Part shown: piece after piece, positions 1 to 6,215 of the stretch
Layout: each line of letters begins with the position of its first letter
How positions within the stretch are numbered: the first letter of the stretch is position 1
Source of the DNA: CAVDRM01 sp963626285
Lineage (GTDB): Bacteria > Bacillota > Clostridia > Christensenellales > Aristaeellaceae
NCBI GenBank assembly: GCA_963626285.1
Contig: CAVFWQ010000021.1
Span: forward strand, 1-23,162
Length of the DNA: 23,162 nucleotides
Reading direction: 5' to 3'
Program-made: the position numbers and the translations under genes
The notes under the pieces: generated by a model
Seen by the model: only the letters and a program-made list of their open reading frames with translations
What the model was told of the DNA's origin: nothing
Database searches by the model: none

Positions 1-418
1 CTCTGTGATGGCTGGTTTGTTGCTACTTGCTATTCTACCACATGAGTTCTCTTTTGATTTGCTTTCGTGTTACCTATGTATTATAGCTCAACACTGGGGC
101 AAATTCGTCCCGATAAAATGGATAAAACGGACGGCGGCGGTGCGGCGGGAGCGCCTTTGTTTGGGTCAAGGGCAGGCCGTCCCGCCCCCCCCGAAGGAAA
201 AATAAAGGCCGGTGCCCGGTCAGAAACCGAAGCATCGGCATTTTGCGCTTTGTCAGGGGAAGGCGGCGCGCGGCGCTTACGCCTTTGCACTCAGGTTTTC
301 GGCGGCGAACAGGTCAACGGCGGAGGTGATTGCCTCCGCCGTGTCATGTTCGGCGATGGCCGCATTCGTGATGACGAGCCGCCGCCATCGTACCGGGCGC
401 AGAAATCAGCCGAAGGAA
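1..418. other. gene-poor left edge, no supported gene
   Basis: I find no convincing gene here. The first ~110 bases are clearly AT-richer than the rest of the window, and on the minus strand a TATAAT lies at 80-85 without a good -35 box. This could be the promoter side of a gene, or the edge of an element, lying beyond position 1. A run of eight C occupies 185-192. A strong inverted repeat (10-bp perfect arms at 317-326 and 333-342, 6-base loop) sits about 80 bases downstream of the galM stop. It has no T-tract, so a terminator role is uncertain. Minus-strand 277-405 has a short coding-like open frame without a start codon, discussed in the findings. Confidence 0.5.
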
Positions 419-1465
419 TCAGATGACGTCAAACGCATACATGGTCACGCTCTGAAATACCTCGCCGGGATGCAGGACGGTGGAGGGAAAATTCTCGTGG
501 TTGGGGCTGTCGGCGTAGTGCTGGGTCTCCAGCGCAAGGCCGGCGAAGGGACCGTAATGCGCGCCGCCGTGTCCGGTGATGTTCAAGCCCTGTCCGGTGT
601 AGAGCTGGATGCCGGGCTGGTCGGACATTACGCGCATCCGCCGTCCGGAGTCCTCGTCATACAGCACGGCCATTTCGCGCACGCCCTCGCCGGGGACGCA
701 GTAGTTGAAGTCATAGCCGTTCACATTGTCGATTTCGTGGCAGTCTGCGCGGCGCGCAAGCCCCGCCGCCACGGTGGTGTCCTTCCGCAGGTCAAGCGGC
801 GTGCCCTCGACCTTCTGGAAGCGTCCGGTCGGAATCAGCAGATCGTCCGTCTCGGTGATTTCCGGCGCGTTGATGCGGATCTTCTGATGCAGGATGTCGC
901 CCCTGCCCGCCAGATTGAAGTAGGAATGGTTGGTGAAATTGACGACCGTGTCCTTGTCGGTCTCGGCGAGGTAGCGGATGGTCAGGGTGTTGCGGCTGTC
1001 CAAAGCAAAGGTCACCTGCAGGCGCAGCCTGCCCGGATAGCCCTCCTCGCCGTCGTGGGCGACATAGGTCATCAGCACGGCGTCCTCATCTTCGGTTTCC
1101 AGGGTCTCGGCCTTAAACCACTTAAACTGAAAGTTTTCGCGCCCGCCGTGCAGACTGTTTCCGTGGTCGTTGGGAAACAGCGTGTATTCCTGCCCGTTCA
1201 GCGTGAAGCGGGACTTGCCGATGCGGTTGGCATAGCGGCCGATGGTCGCGCCGATGCTGGCATGATTGCCCTCGTAAACGGACAGCTCGTCAAAGCCCAG
1301 CACGACATCGGCTGTTTCGCCCCTTCTGTCGGGCATTTTTACGCTGACAATGTGTCCGCCGTAGTCCAGCACGGAAACCTCCGCGCCGTTTTTGTTTGCC
1401 ATCGTGTACAGCGTCATGGGGCGCCCGATTTGGTCAATGCCGAAGGGCTTCTGCGTGATGCTCAT
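419..1465 (-). CDS. galM: aldose 1-epimerase (mutarotase)
   Basis: Cytosolic mutarotase interconverting the alpha and beta anomers of galactose/glucose, feeding the Leloir pathway. The 348-residue length is normal for the family. Visible family features are the N80-R81 substrate-binding pair (YANRIGKSRF), H106 in NSLHGG, catalytic acid H180 in FTNHSYFNL, D252 in GYDFNY, and the catalytic base E313 in ALETQHYADSPN. All key residues are present, so it should be active. The ATG at 1463-1465 is preceded by an AAAGGAAG ribosome binding site 7 bases away. It stands alone: no galactokinase or uridylyltransferase gene is in the window, and a promoter lies just upstream, so it is monocistronic or first in a short unit running to the left. 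Family assignment is firm; the exact sugar is inferred. Confidence 0.96.
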   Translation of the reverse strand: MSITQKPFGIDQIGRPMTLYTMANKNGAEVSVLDYGGHIVSVKMPDRRGETADVVLGFDELSVYEGNHASIGATIGRYANRIGKSRFTLNGQEYTLFPNDHGNSLHGGRENFQFKWFKAETLETEDEDAVLMTYVAHDGEEGYPGRLRLQVTFALDSRNTLTIRYLAETDKDTVVNFTNHSYFNLAGRGDILHQKIRINAPEITETDDLLIPTGRFQKVEGTPLDLRKDTTVAAGLARRADCHEIDNVNGYDFNYCVPGEGVREMAVLYDEDSGRRMRVMSDQPGIQLYTGQGLNITGHGGAHYGPFAGLALETQHYADSPNHENFPSTVLHPGEVFQSVTMYAFDVI

Positions 1466-1503
1466 CCAATCGCTTCCTTTCCGATATCTCCTGATTTTAT
1501 CCT

Positions 1504-1532
1504 ATTGTATACCGAAAATGAGCGGTTGTCAA
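1504..1532 (-). promoter_or_regulatory. sigma-A type promoter of galM
   Basis: On the minus strand, TTGACA (1527-1532) and TACAAT (1504-1509) are separated by exactly 17 bases. The -35 box is perfect and the -10 box matches five of six. It points at galM, whose start is about 40 bases downstream of the -10 box. Confidence 0.8.
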
Positions 1533-1614
1533 AAGAAATGCGATGCGGGGAATCAAAAGGAGCGCAGCGGGCAGGAAGGATGTATTACAATTTTCCGAAC
1601 TTTATTGCTTTCGC

Positions 1615-1643
1615 TTGCATTCTTTGTTTACAAATGTTAAGAT
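1615..1643 (+). promoter_or_regulatory. promoter of the 1679-2155 gene
   Basis: TTGCAT (1615-1620), a 17-base spacer, then TAAGAT (1638-1643) on the plus strand. The expected transcription start near 1650 would leave almost no leader for an ATG at 1655. It fits the TTG start at 1679 better. Confidence 0.55.
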
Positions 1644-1678
1644 ATGTAAAATAGATGGATGAATGGAGGGCGATACCG

Positions 1679-2155
1679 TTGGAGCAGCGGCTGATCGTGC
1701 TTGGCGCTGTGTGTCTGGCGGTCGCCATCCTGTTGATCGTGCGGGAGGAGCGGCGCATCCGGCATGAGCGGCTGATGATGACCAAGCTGCGCAACAGCAA
1801 GCTCTATGCGCAGGTGTACCCGCTCGTGCGCTTTGCCCGCCGTCGGGACTTGGATCAGGTGCGCGTCGAGCGCAACCGCATCGTGTTTTCGTCCGTATGT
1901 CCGCCGGGCAAGCTGTGCGAATTTTCTCTGAGCGAGGGCGGCTTTCGGCTCCTGTCCGGCCAGCGCACCCGTGTGCTGGCGGAAGTGCTGGGCGAGGACA
2001 TCCCCATTCTCAAGTCGCCCGTGTACGCCCTGCACCGCTACCGCGTCATGCGCCCGAACGGGCAAATCGACTACGGCTATGTCTACACCATCCGCTCGTT
2101 CTATAAGAGCCAGCTCATGCGCGAACGCAGCATGGCGATGATGGTGAATAAGTAA
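1679..2155 (+). CDS. membrane-anchored protein of unknown function
   Basis: I do not recognise a family. The product has one hydrophobic segment right at the N-terminus (LIVLGAVCLAVAILLIV), followed by a basic stretch (REERRIRHERLMM) and a soluble domain of about 125 residues rich in Arg and hydrophobic residues. This suggests a single-pass anchor with the basic side, and hence the domain, in the cytoplasm. There are two possible starts: ATG at 1655 has no ribosome binding site, while TTG at 1679 has GGAGGG at 1665-1670 with an 8-base spacer, giving 158 residues. I prefer 1679. It has its own promoter, faces galM divergently, and is followed by a strong palindrome, so it is probably transcribed alone. 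No catalytic motif is visible. Confidence 0.75.
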   Translation: MEQRLIVLGAVCLAVAILLIVREERRIRHERLMMTKLRNSKLYAQVYPLVRFARRRDLDQVRVERNRIVFSSVCPPGKLCEFSLSEGGFRLLSGQRTRVLAEVLGEDIPILKSPVYALHRYRVMRPNGQIDYGYVYTIRSFYKSQLMRERSMAMMVNK

Positions 2156-2170
2156 ATAGAGAGGGATATT

Positions 2171-2210
2171 GCGGGAGACCTTTCCTTTTTCAAAAGGAAA
2201 GGTCTCCCGC
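2171..2210. repeat. 40-bp near-perfect palindrome, possible bidirectional terminator
   Basis: Arms of 19 bases (2171-2189 and 2192-2210) are exact reverse complements around a 2-base centre (TC). The sequence starts with GCGGGAGACC and contains poly-purine/pyrimidine tracts. It lies between the ends of two converging genes (stops at 2155 and 2271), which is where a shared terminator would sit, but no T-run follows on either side beyond those inside the stem. A second small inverted repeat (TTCC/GGAA) follows at about 2215-2225. It may instead be one copy of a dispersed intergenic palindrome; no second copy is seen in this window. Confidence 0.7.
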
Positions 2211-2270
2211 GCCCTTCCAAAGGAAAACTTTGATAGACAATGAAGGGGCTGCAATGAAAGAGCCATTCGT

Positions 2271-2498
2271 CTACGCCGCCTGCCGATAGTCGACAATGGT
2301 AATTTCCTGCATCAGCTTTTGCATGCGCTCCGTGATGTCCTCGATTTTTTGCATCACATCGCCCGTATAAAAAATTTCATCACATTCCATGCACTTATAG
2401 CAGGGAATATTCCGAATGACCAGAAGGCCGAACTTCATTTCGATGGCCTCGCTGGTTATGCTTTGGTATGCCTCTTGACCGCATTTCATGCATTTCAT
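2271..2498 (-). CDS. YgiT-type zinc-finger protein (MqsA-like, orphan)
   Basis: A 75-residue protein with the YgiT/MqsA N-terminal zinc-binding fold: C3-x2-C6 at the very start and C36-x2-C39 after the conserved-type Ile-Pro segment (NIP..KCMEC). In MqsA-like antitoxins this domain precedes a helix-turn-helix DNA-binding domain; here only a short helical tail (VMQKIEDITERMQKLMQEI) follows, so it is the short YgiT-only form, often paired with a small toxin in Firmicutes. No toxin gene is adjacent: upstream lies a promoter and then the terminator of the lysine operon. ATG at 2498 is chosen because AAGGAG sits 8 bases upstream; an out-of-frame ATG at 2502 is too close. It may be an orphan antitoxin or a stand-alone regulator; no function is proven. 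Confidence 0.8.
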   Translation of the reverse strand: MKCMKCGQEAYQSITSEAIEMKFGLLVIRNIPCYKCMECDEIFYTGDVMQKIEDITERMQKLMQEITIVDYRQAA

Positions 2499-2548
2499 GC
2501 ATTTGACTCCTTCTTAATTTTGAAGTCTGATACCCGCTTTCCGCATTT

Positions 2549-2576
2549 ATTATACCGATTTTTTCCTTCATTGCAA
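2549..2576 (-). promoter_or_regulatory. promoter of the YgiT-type gene
   Basis: On the minus strand, TTGCAA (2571-2576), a 16-base spacer and a perfect TATAAT (2549-2554). It lies between the terminator of the amino acid ABC operon and the YgiT-type gene, making that gene a separate transcription unit. Confidence 0.65.
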
Positions 2577-2593
2577 GCATTCCCTTTTTCGTC

Positions 2594-2620
2594 AAAAAAG
2601 GACGCCGATTTTCGGCATCC
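2594..2620 (-). terminator. intrinsic terminator of the lysine ABC operon
   Basis: Minus-strand stem of 9 pairs (2620-2612 with 2608-2600, one G-T wobble), a 3-base loop, then six T (2599-2594). It begins 8 bases after the stop codon of the ATPase gene. Confidence 0.85.
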
Positions 2621-2628
2621 TTTCTCCG

Positions 2629-3369
2629 TTATTTTTCCAATACGGTTTTTAAAAATGCCCGTGTCCTTGGGTTTTTCGGGTTTGAAAACAGCTCCCTGGG
2701 CGGGGCGTCCTCGATGATGAGGCCGTCGTCCATGAAGAGGACGCGGGTTGCGACGTCGCGGGCAAAGGACATTTCATGCGTCACGACCAGCATGGTCATG
2801 CCGTCCGCCGCCAAAGCCCGCATGACGGACAGCACCTCGCCGACCATTTCCGGGTCAAGGGCGCTGGTCGGCTCATCAAACAGGAGCATTTCGGGGTTCA
2901 TGGACAGGGCGCGGGCGATGCTCACGCGCTGCTTCTGCCCGCCGGAGAGCTGGCGCGGGCGGGCATCCCGATAGGGCGCCATGCCGACGCGCTCCAGATA
3001 TTTGAGCGCGGTCTCCTCGCTCTCCTCCCTGCTGCGGCGCAGCACCTTGCGCTGGCCGTAGACGCAGTTTTTGAGCGCGGACATATTCTCAAACAGGTTG
3101 AACTGCTGGAACACCATGCCTGCACGGGCGTGATACTGCTTTTTGTTAAAGTCAGGCGCGTCGATGTCCTGCCCGCGGAAGAAGATTTTTCCGCCGCTCA
3201 GGGTCTCCAGCTGGTTGATGCACCTGAGCAGGGTGGATTTGCCCGAACCGGACGGCCCGATGATGCAGATGACGTCGCCCTGTTGGGCGGTCAGGGAAAT
3301 ATCGCGCAGCACCCGATGCTCGCCGAAGGTCTTTTGAAGGTGATCAAGGCGCAGGATCTCCTCAGTCAT
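2629..3369 (-). CDS. amino acid ABC transporter ATPase (lysine importer)
   Basis: Cytoplasmic ATPase of a polar amino acid importer (GlnQ/HisP group). It has Walker A GPSGSGKST near residue 35, the Q-loop in VFQQFNLF, signature LSGGQKQR, Walker B MLLFDEPTSALD and the H-loop His in VVTHEM. The product is 246 residues, typical for the group. I place the start at the ATG at 3367-3369, which overlaps the end of the permease gene by 8 bases and has GAGGTG 7 bases upstream; an open frame reaches 3390 but without that support. Third gene of the operon, after binding protein and permease, directly before a terminator. The substrate is inferred to be lysine from the riboswitch ahead of the operon; the ATPase itself does not reveal it. 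Confidence 0.95.
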   Translation of the reverse strand: MTEEILRLDHLQKTFGEHRVLRDISLTAQQGDVICIIGPSGSGKSTLLRCINQLETLSGGKIFFRGQDIDAPDFNKKQYHARAGMVFQQFNLFENMSALKNCVYGQRKVLRRSREESEETALKYLERVGMAPYRDARPRQLSGGQKQRVSIARALSMNPEMLLFDEPTSALDPEMVGEVLSVMRALAADGMTMLVVTHEMSFARDVATRVLFMDDGLIIEDAPPRELFSNPKNPRTRAFLKTVLEK

Positions 3370-4156
3370 TCGGCAGCACCTCGCTTTCATCCACCTTGAT
3401 GTCCGCCTTGCTGTAGGACTGGGAGCCGTGGATGGTGTAGTGCTGCGGCCCGTCCATCTTCCTTTCCAGCAGGCGCAGCAGGCGCGTGATGGTGAAGGTG
3501 AGGAAGAGGTAGATCATCGCGGTGATGAAGAACACCTCGAAGTAGCGGTAGTACGTTCCCGCCACGGATTTGGAGGTGAAGTACAGCTCGCTCAGGGAAA
3601 TGACGTTCAGCACGCTGGAATCCTTGATGTTGATGATGAACTCATTCCCGATGGAGGGCATGATGTTGCGCACGGCCTGCGGCAGCACCACGCCGGTCAT
3701 CATCTGCCAATGGGTGAGGCCGATGGAGACGGACGCCTCGCGCTGCCCCCTGTCAACAGACAGGATGCCGCCGCGGATGATTTCCGCCATGTACGCGCCG
3801 GTGTTGATGGACACGATGAAGACGGCGGTGGAGGTCACGGACAGGTCAAGGCTCAGGAACTGCATCGCGCCGTAGTAGATGACCATGGCCTGAACGATCA
3901 TGGGCGTGCCGCGGAAGACCTCTATGTACACGCTCATCAGCCCGTGCAGAGCCCTCAAAACGCACTTTTTCCAAGCGGGTGCGTTCGGCGCAATCGGGAC
4001 GGTGCGCACAATGGCGACTAAGAGGCCGATGAGAAAGCCCAGCACCGTGCCGCTGAGAGCGACCAGCAGGGTAGAGCCCACACCGCTCAAAAACATCGGC
4101 CAATATTCCTTGAGGATAAACAGAACCCATGAAAAGAAGCGCTCGTCTGTCGGCAT
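3362..4156 (-). CDS. amino acid ABC transporter permease (lysine importer)
   Basis: Integral membrane subunit of the HisM/GlnP family. An N-terminal hydrophobic helix begins near residue 8, followed by helices around residues 20-48 and several further ones up to about residue 235. The family segment EVFRGTPMIVQ is followed by the cytoplasmic EAA loop (EASVSIGLTHWQMMTGVVLPQAVRN in two adjoining halves), which contacts the ATPase. At 264 residues it is slightly longer than usual because of a hydrophilic C-terminal tail of about 25 residues. ATG at 4156 begins one base after the binding-protein stop, so translation is probably coupled. As the only permease gene in the operon, it presumably works as a homodimer. 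Lysine specificity is inferred from the upstream riboswitch. Confidence 0.95.
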   Translation of the reverse strand: MPTDERFFSWVLFILKEYWPMFLSGVGSTLLVALSGTVLGFLIGLLVAIVRTVPIAPNAPAWKKCVLRALHGLMSVYIEVFRGTPMIVQAMVIYYGAMQFLSLDLSVTSTAVFIVSINTGAYMAEIIRGGILSVDRGQREASVSIGLTHWQMMTGVVLPQAVRNIMPSIGNEFIINIKDSSVLNVISLSELYFTSKSVAGTYYRYFEVFFITAMIYLFLTFTITRLLRLLERKMDGPQHYTIHGSQSYSKADIKVDESEVLPND

Positions 4157-4157
4157 A

Positions 4158-4958
4158 TCAGTTGCTCAGCGGCTGGCGAAGCACCGCTTCCTCCATGAGC
4201 TGCTGGCGCTCCTCCTCGGAAATGCCCGCAAGGATCTCGTTGATTTTATCGGTCAGCGCGCTGCCCTTTTGAAGCCCCACGGCAATGGAGCTGTCGCTCG
4301 CGTCATAGTCAAAGCCCCTGCCCTCGCCAAAGACGATGTAGGTCAGGCTGCTGTTGGCGGCGGCGGCGGAGATCGCGCCCGGTCGCTCGGACACATAGGC
4401 GTCGATGCGTCCCGCGTTCAGCGCCACGATCATGGCGGGGAAGGTGTCCATCGCGGTGATTTTCTTCACATTCGGGATTTGGTCGATGACGGAGTAATGG
4501 AAGGTGTTGAGCTGCCCCGTGACCCTCGCGCCGGAAAAGTCCTCCAGGGAGGATGCATTGGCGTAGGCGCCGTCCCTGCGCACGACCAAGACCAAATCGC
4601 TGTTATAGTAGGCGTCGGAAAAGTCGATGGTGAGCTTGCGCTCGGCGGTGGGGCTCATGCCGGCGATGATGGCATCCAGCTTGCCGCTGCGCACGGCCAT
4701 GGGCAGGCCGTCCCATTCGGTCTTGACGATGACCAAATCGCGTCCCAGTTTCTCGGCGATGATTTTGGCGATCTGCACATCATAGCCGTCCGCGTAGCCG
4801 CCGCCCTGAATGGGGACGGCATATTCGCTTTCCTCGGCCTGCGTCCAGTTAAAGGGCGCGTAGTCGCACTCCATGCCGACCCTGAATTCCTCCGCCGAGG
4901 CGGACAGCGCGGCGCAGGCGAGGAGCAGACCCAGCATCAGACAAAACAGCTTCTTCAT
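4158..4958 (-). CDS. amino acid ABC transporter substrate-binding protein (probably lysine)
   Basis: Extracellular family 3 solute-binding protein that captures an amino acid for the downstream permease. The start is the ATG at 4956-4958, with AAGGAGG 9 bases upstream; an in-frame ATG at 5060 lies inside the riboswitch and is not credible. The product has 266 residues. It has a signal peptide (MKKLFCLMLGLLLAC); LLAC at 12-15 could be a lipobox, or cleavage could follow the ASA at about residue 22. Family features are the MECDYAPFNW entry segment, YDVQIAKIIAEKLG, the KLDAIIAGMSPTAERKLTIDFS-type region (read in two parts) and a C-terminal helix. First gene of the operon, under a lysine riboswitch, which is the main argument for lysine as substrate. 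Confidence 0.95.
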   Translation of the reverse strand: MKKLFCLMLGLLLACAALSASAEEFRVGMECDYAPFNWTQAEESEYAVPIQGGGYADGYDVQIAKIIAEKLGRDLVIVKTEWDGLPMAVRSGKLDAIIAGMSPTAERKLTIDFSDAYYNSDLVLVVRRDGAYANASSLEDFSGARVTGQLNTFHYSVIDQIPNVKKITAMDTFPAMIVALNAGRIDAYVSERPGAISAAAANSSLTYIVFGEGRGFDYDASDSSIAVGLQKGSALTDKINEILAGISEEERQQLMEEAVLRQPLSN

Positions 4959-4985
4959 CACAAAAGCCTCCTTATATGATGTCTG

Positions 4986-5020
4986 AAAAAAGAAACAGCC
5001 GAAGCATATCACTTCGGCTG
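4986..5020 (-). terminator. riboswitch expression platform: intrinsic terminator
   Basis: Minus-strand perfect 9-bp stem (5020-5012 with 5004-4996), 7-base loop TGATATG, followed by TTTCTTTTT (4994-4986). It lies between the lysine aptamer and the binding-protein gene. The loop plus the next base (TGATATGC, 5011-5004) can pair, with one bulge, with GCTATCA at the 3' end of aptamer stem P1. Terminator and P1-free antiterminator forms would then exclude each other. The pairing is my inference; the terminator itself is plain. Confidence 0.85.
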
Positions 5021-5045
5021 CCGAAAAAGCACGGTTCGCGTTCAT

Positions 5046-5223
5046 GATAGCGCTCCACAACTCATCAGGTCGTGACAGTCAGCGACATATTCTCCCGCTG
5101 CCCAGCCCTTCGCGTTTCAGGCGCTCCGGCGCTTCGGCGGCTGCCCCTTTCGCGTCTGCCGGATATCCGCACCGCCCTGAAAGCGGCTCATCCGGCGCTA
5201 CTCATGACCACCGCGCCTCTATC
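5046..5223 (-). promoter_or_regulatory. lysine riboswitch (L-box) aptamer
   Basis: The minus-strand leader matches the lysine riboswitch core in order: GATAG closing stem followed by AGAGGCGCG, AGTAGCG, then GAAAGGGG, GCCGCCGAAGCG, GGGCTGGG, GACTGTCAC, and finally GTGGAGCGCTATC, whose CTATC (5050-5046) pairs with GATAG (5223-5219). The span of about 178 nt is the usual aptamer size. Lysine binding is known to stabilise P1 and favour the downstream terminator, switching transcription off. Here it would repress the ABC importer when lysine is plentiful. Recognition is by comparison with the well-known B. subtilis lysC leader pattern, from memory. Confidence 0.93.
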
Positions 5224-5245
5224 GACTGTTCAATTTTCGTTTTTC

Positions 5246-5273
5246 ACTATATCGCTTTTTGAAGAAATGTCAA
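5246..5273 (-). promoter_or_regulatory. promoter of the lysine-riboswitch operon
   Basis: Minus-strand TTGACA (5268-5273), 16-base spacer, TATAGT (5246-5251). Transcription would start near 5239, some 16 bases before the aptamer, and only about 65 bases after the stop of the metal-binding protein gene. Confidence 0.85.
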
Positions 5274-5305
5274 CAGGTTTTCTGTTCTTATTTTGTACGC
5301 GATCG

Positions 5306-6175
5306 CTATTCGGCGGTGCTGACCCCCAGCGCCTCCTGCAAAACCGCCAGATTCACCAGCATTTTCTGCTCGTAATCGTCCAGAGCGCCGTCGCCGTCGG
5401 TCACGGGGTCAAGGGCGTAGACGGGCGCGCCCGTCTCGGCGGCGACGGTCTTGAGCGCGTCCGATTTTTCGTTCGGCTCGGTGAACAGGGGACAGTTGTC
5501 ATGTTCGCGGACGATTTGGGCGAGCTTGGCCAGCTGCAGGGGGGACGGCGATTCGTCCGGGTCCAAGGCGGCGCTGCCCACGATGTTCAGGCCGTAGGCG
5601 GCGGCAAAGTACGGGAACGCCTCGTGGAAGGTCACGATGTCCCGCCGCGTGACGCTTTGAAGCCCCTCGGCAAGCTGCGCGTCCAAGGCGGTCAGCCGCT
5701 CGATATAGGCATCGGCATTCGCTTTGATTTTGTCCGCGTGGGCGGGAAGAAGCGTTTGCAGATTTTCCGAAAGGTTTTTGACCATCTGCGCGGCGTTCTT
5801 CGCGTCCAGCCAGATGTGCGCGTTTTCGCCGTGCTCATCCGAGAGCAGGGCAATGCCTGCGGAGCAGTCGATAACGGGCAGATTCGGGAGCTGCGCCCGA
5901 ATGTCGGGCAGGAAGGTCTCCATGCCCGCGCCGTTGACGATAAACGCATCCGCCCTGGAAAGCGCCCGCATATCGCCCGTCAGCAGCTGATAATCGTGCA
6001 GGCAGCCCGCTGCCGGCGGCGTGAGCCGGGACACCGAAACGCCCTCGATCCCGTCTACCGCATTCAGGGTGAACAGGTACACGGGGTAGAACGAGCAGAC
6101 GAGCTGCGTATCCTCGCCCAGCGCCGAACCGCACAAAAGCAAACACACAAGCAGGCAGCAGAGAATCTTTTTCAC
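5306..6175 (-). CDS. zinc/manganese ABC transporter substrate-binding protein (cluster 9)
   Basis: Extracellular metal-binding protein of the ZnuA/TroA family (289 residues). The signal peptide is MKKILCCLLVCLLLCGSALG. The expected metal ligands are visible: H60 (CLHDYQL), H120 (NAHIWLD), H184 (VTFHEAF) and D256 (ALDPVTD). The third ligand is His and only a short SDEHGENAH stretch replaces the long His-rich loop of classic ZnuA, so zinc versus manganese is undecided. The start is GTG at 6175 with AAAGGA 7 bases upstream. It is the last gene of the recJ-hemZ operon, about 40 bases after hemZ. No cognate permease or ATPase is in the window, so those must be elsewhere. No obvious terminator follows. 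Confidence 0.92.
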   Translation of the reverse strand: MKKILCCLLVCLLLCGSALGEDTQLVCSFYPVYLFTLNAVDGIEGVSVSRLTPPAAGCLHDYQLLTGDMRALSRADAFIVNGAGMETFLPDIRAQLPNLPVIDCSAGIALLSDEHGENAHIWLDAKNAAQMVKNLSENLQTLLPAHADKIKANADAYIERLTALDAQLAEGLQSVTRRDIVTFHEAFPYFAAAYGLNIVGSAALDPDESPSPLQLAKLAQIVREHDNCPLFTEPNEKSDALKTVAAETGAPVYALDPVTDGDGALDDYEQKMLVNLAVLQEALGVSTAE

Positions 6176-6215
6176 GGTCGTATCCTTTCATGGCGCGTCG
6201 GCCGCAGGCAGCCGG

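Noticed and set aside
178..192. The reverse complement of this stretch (G-run then CGGGACGG) recurs at the amidase frameshift (21946-21960), suggesting a repeat
   Set aside because: Only about 15 low-complexity GC-rich bases are shared and the flanks differ; chance is sufficient in a 23-kb GC-rich window.
212..1654. A 480-codon open frame on the plus strand opposite galM
   Set aside because: It is antisense to a complete galM with all catalytic residues. It shows no family features; it arises from third-position GC bias.
3900..4979. A 359-codon plus-strand open frame opposite the lysine binding protein and permease
   Set aside because: Antisense shadow of two well-supported genes, with no start signal.
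5044..5262. Possible small protein or 5' extension of the binding protein within the leader
   Set aside because: The region folds as the lysine riboswitch and its terminator; the in-frame ATG at 5060 lacks a ribosome binding site and falls in the aptamer.
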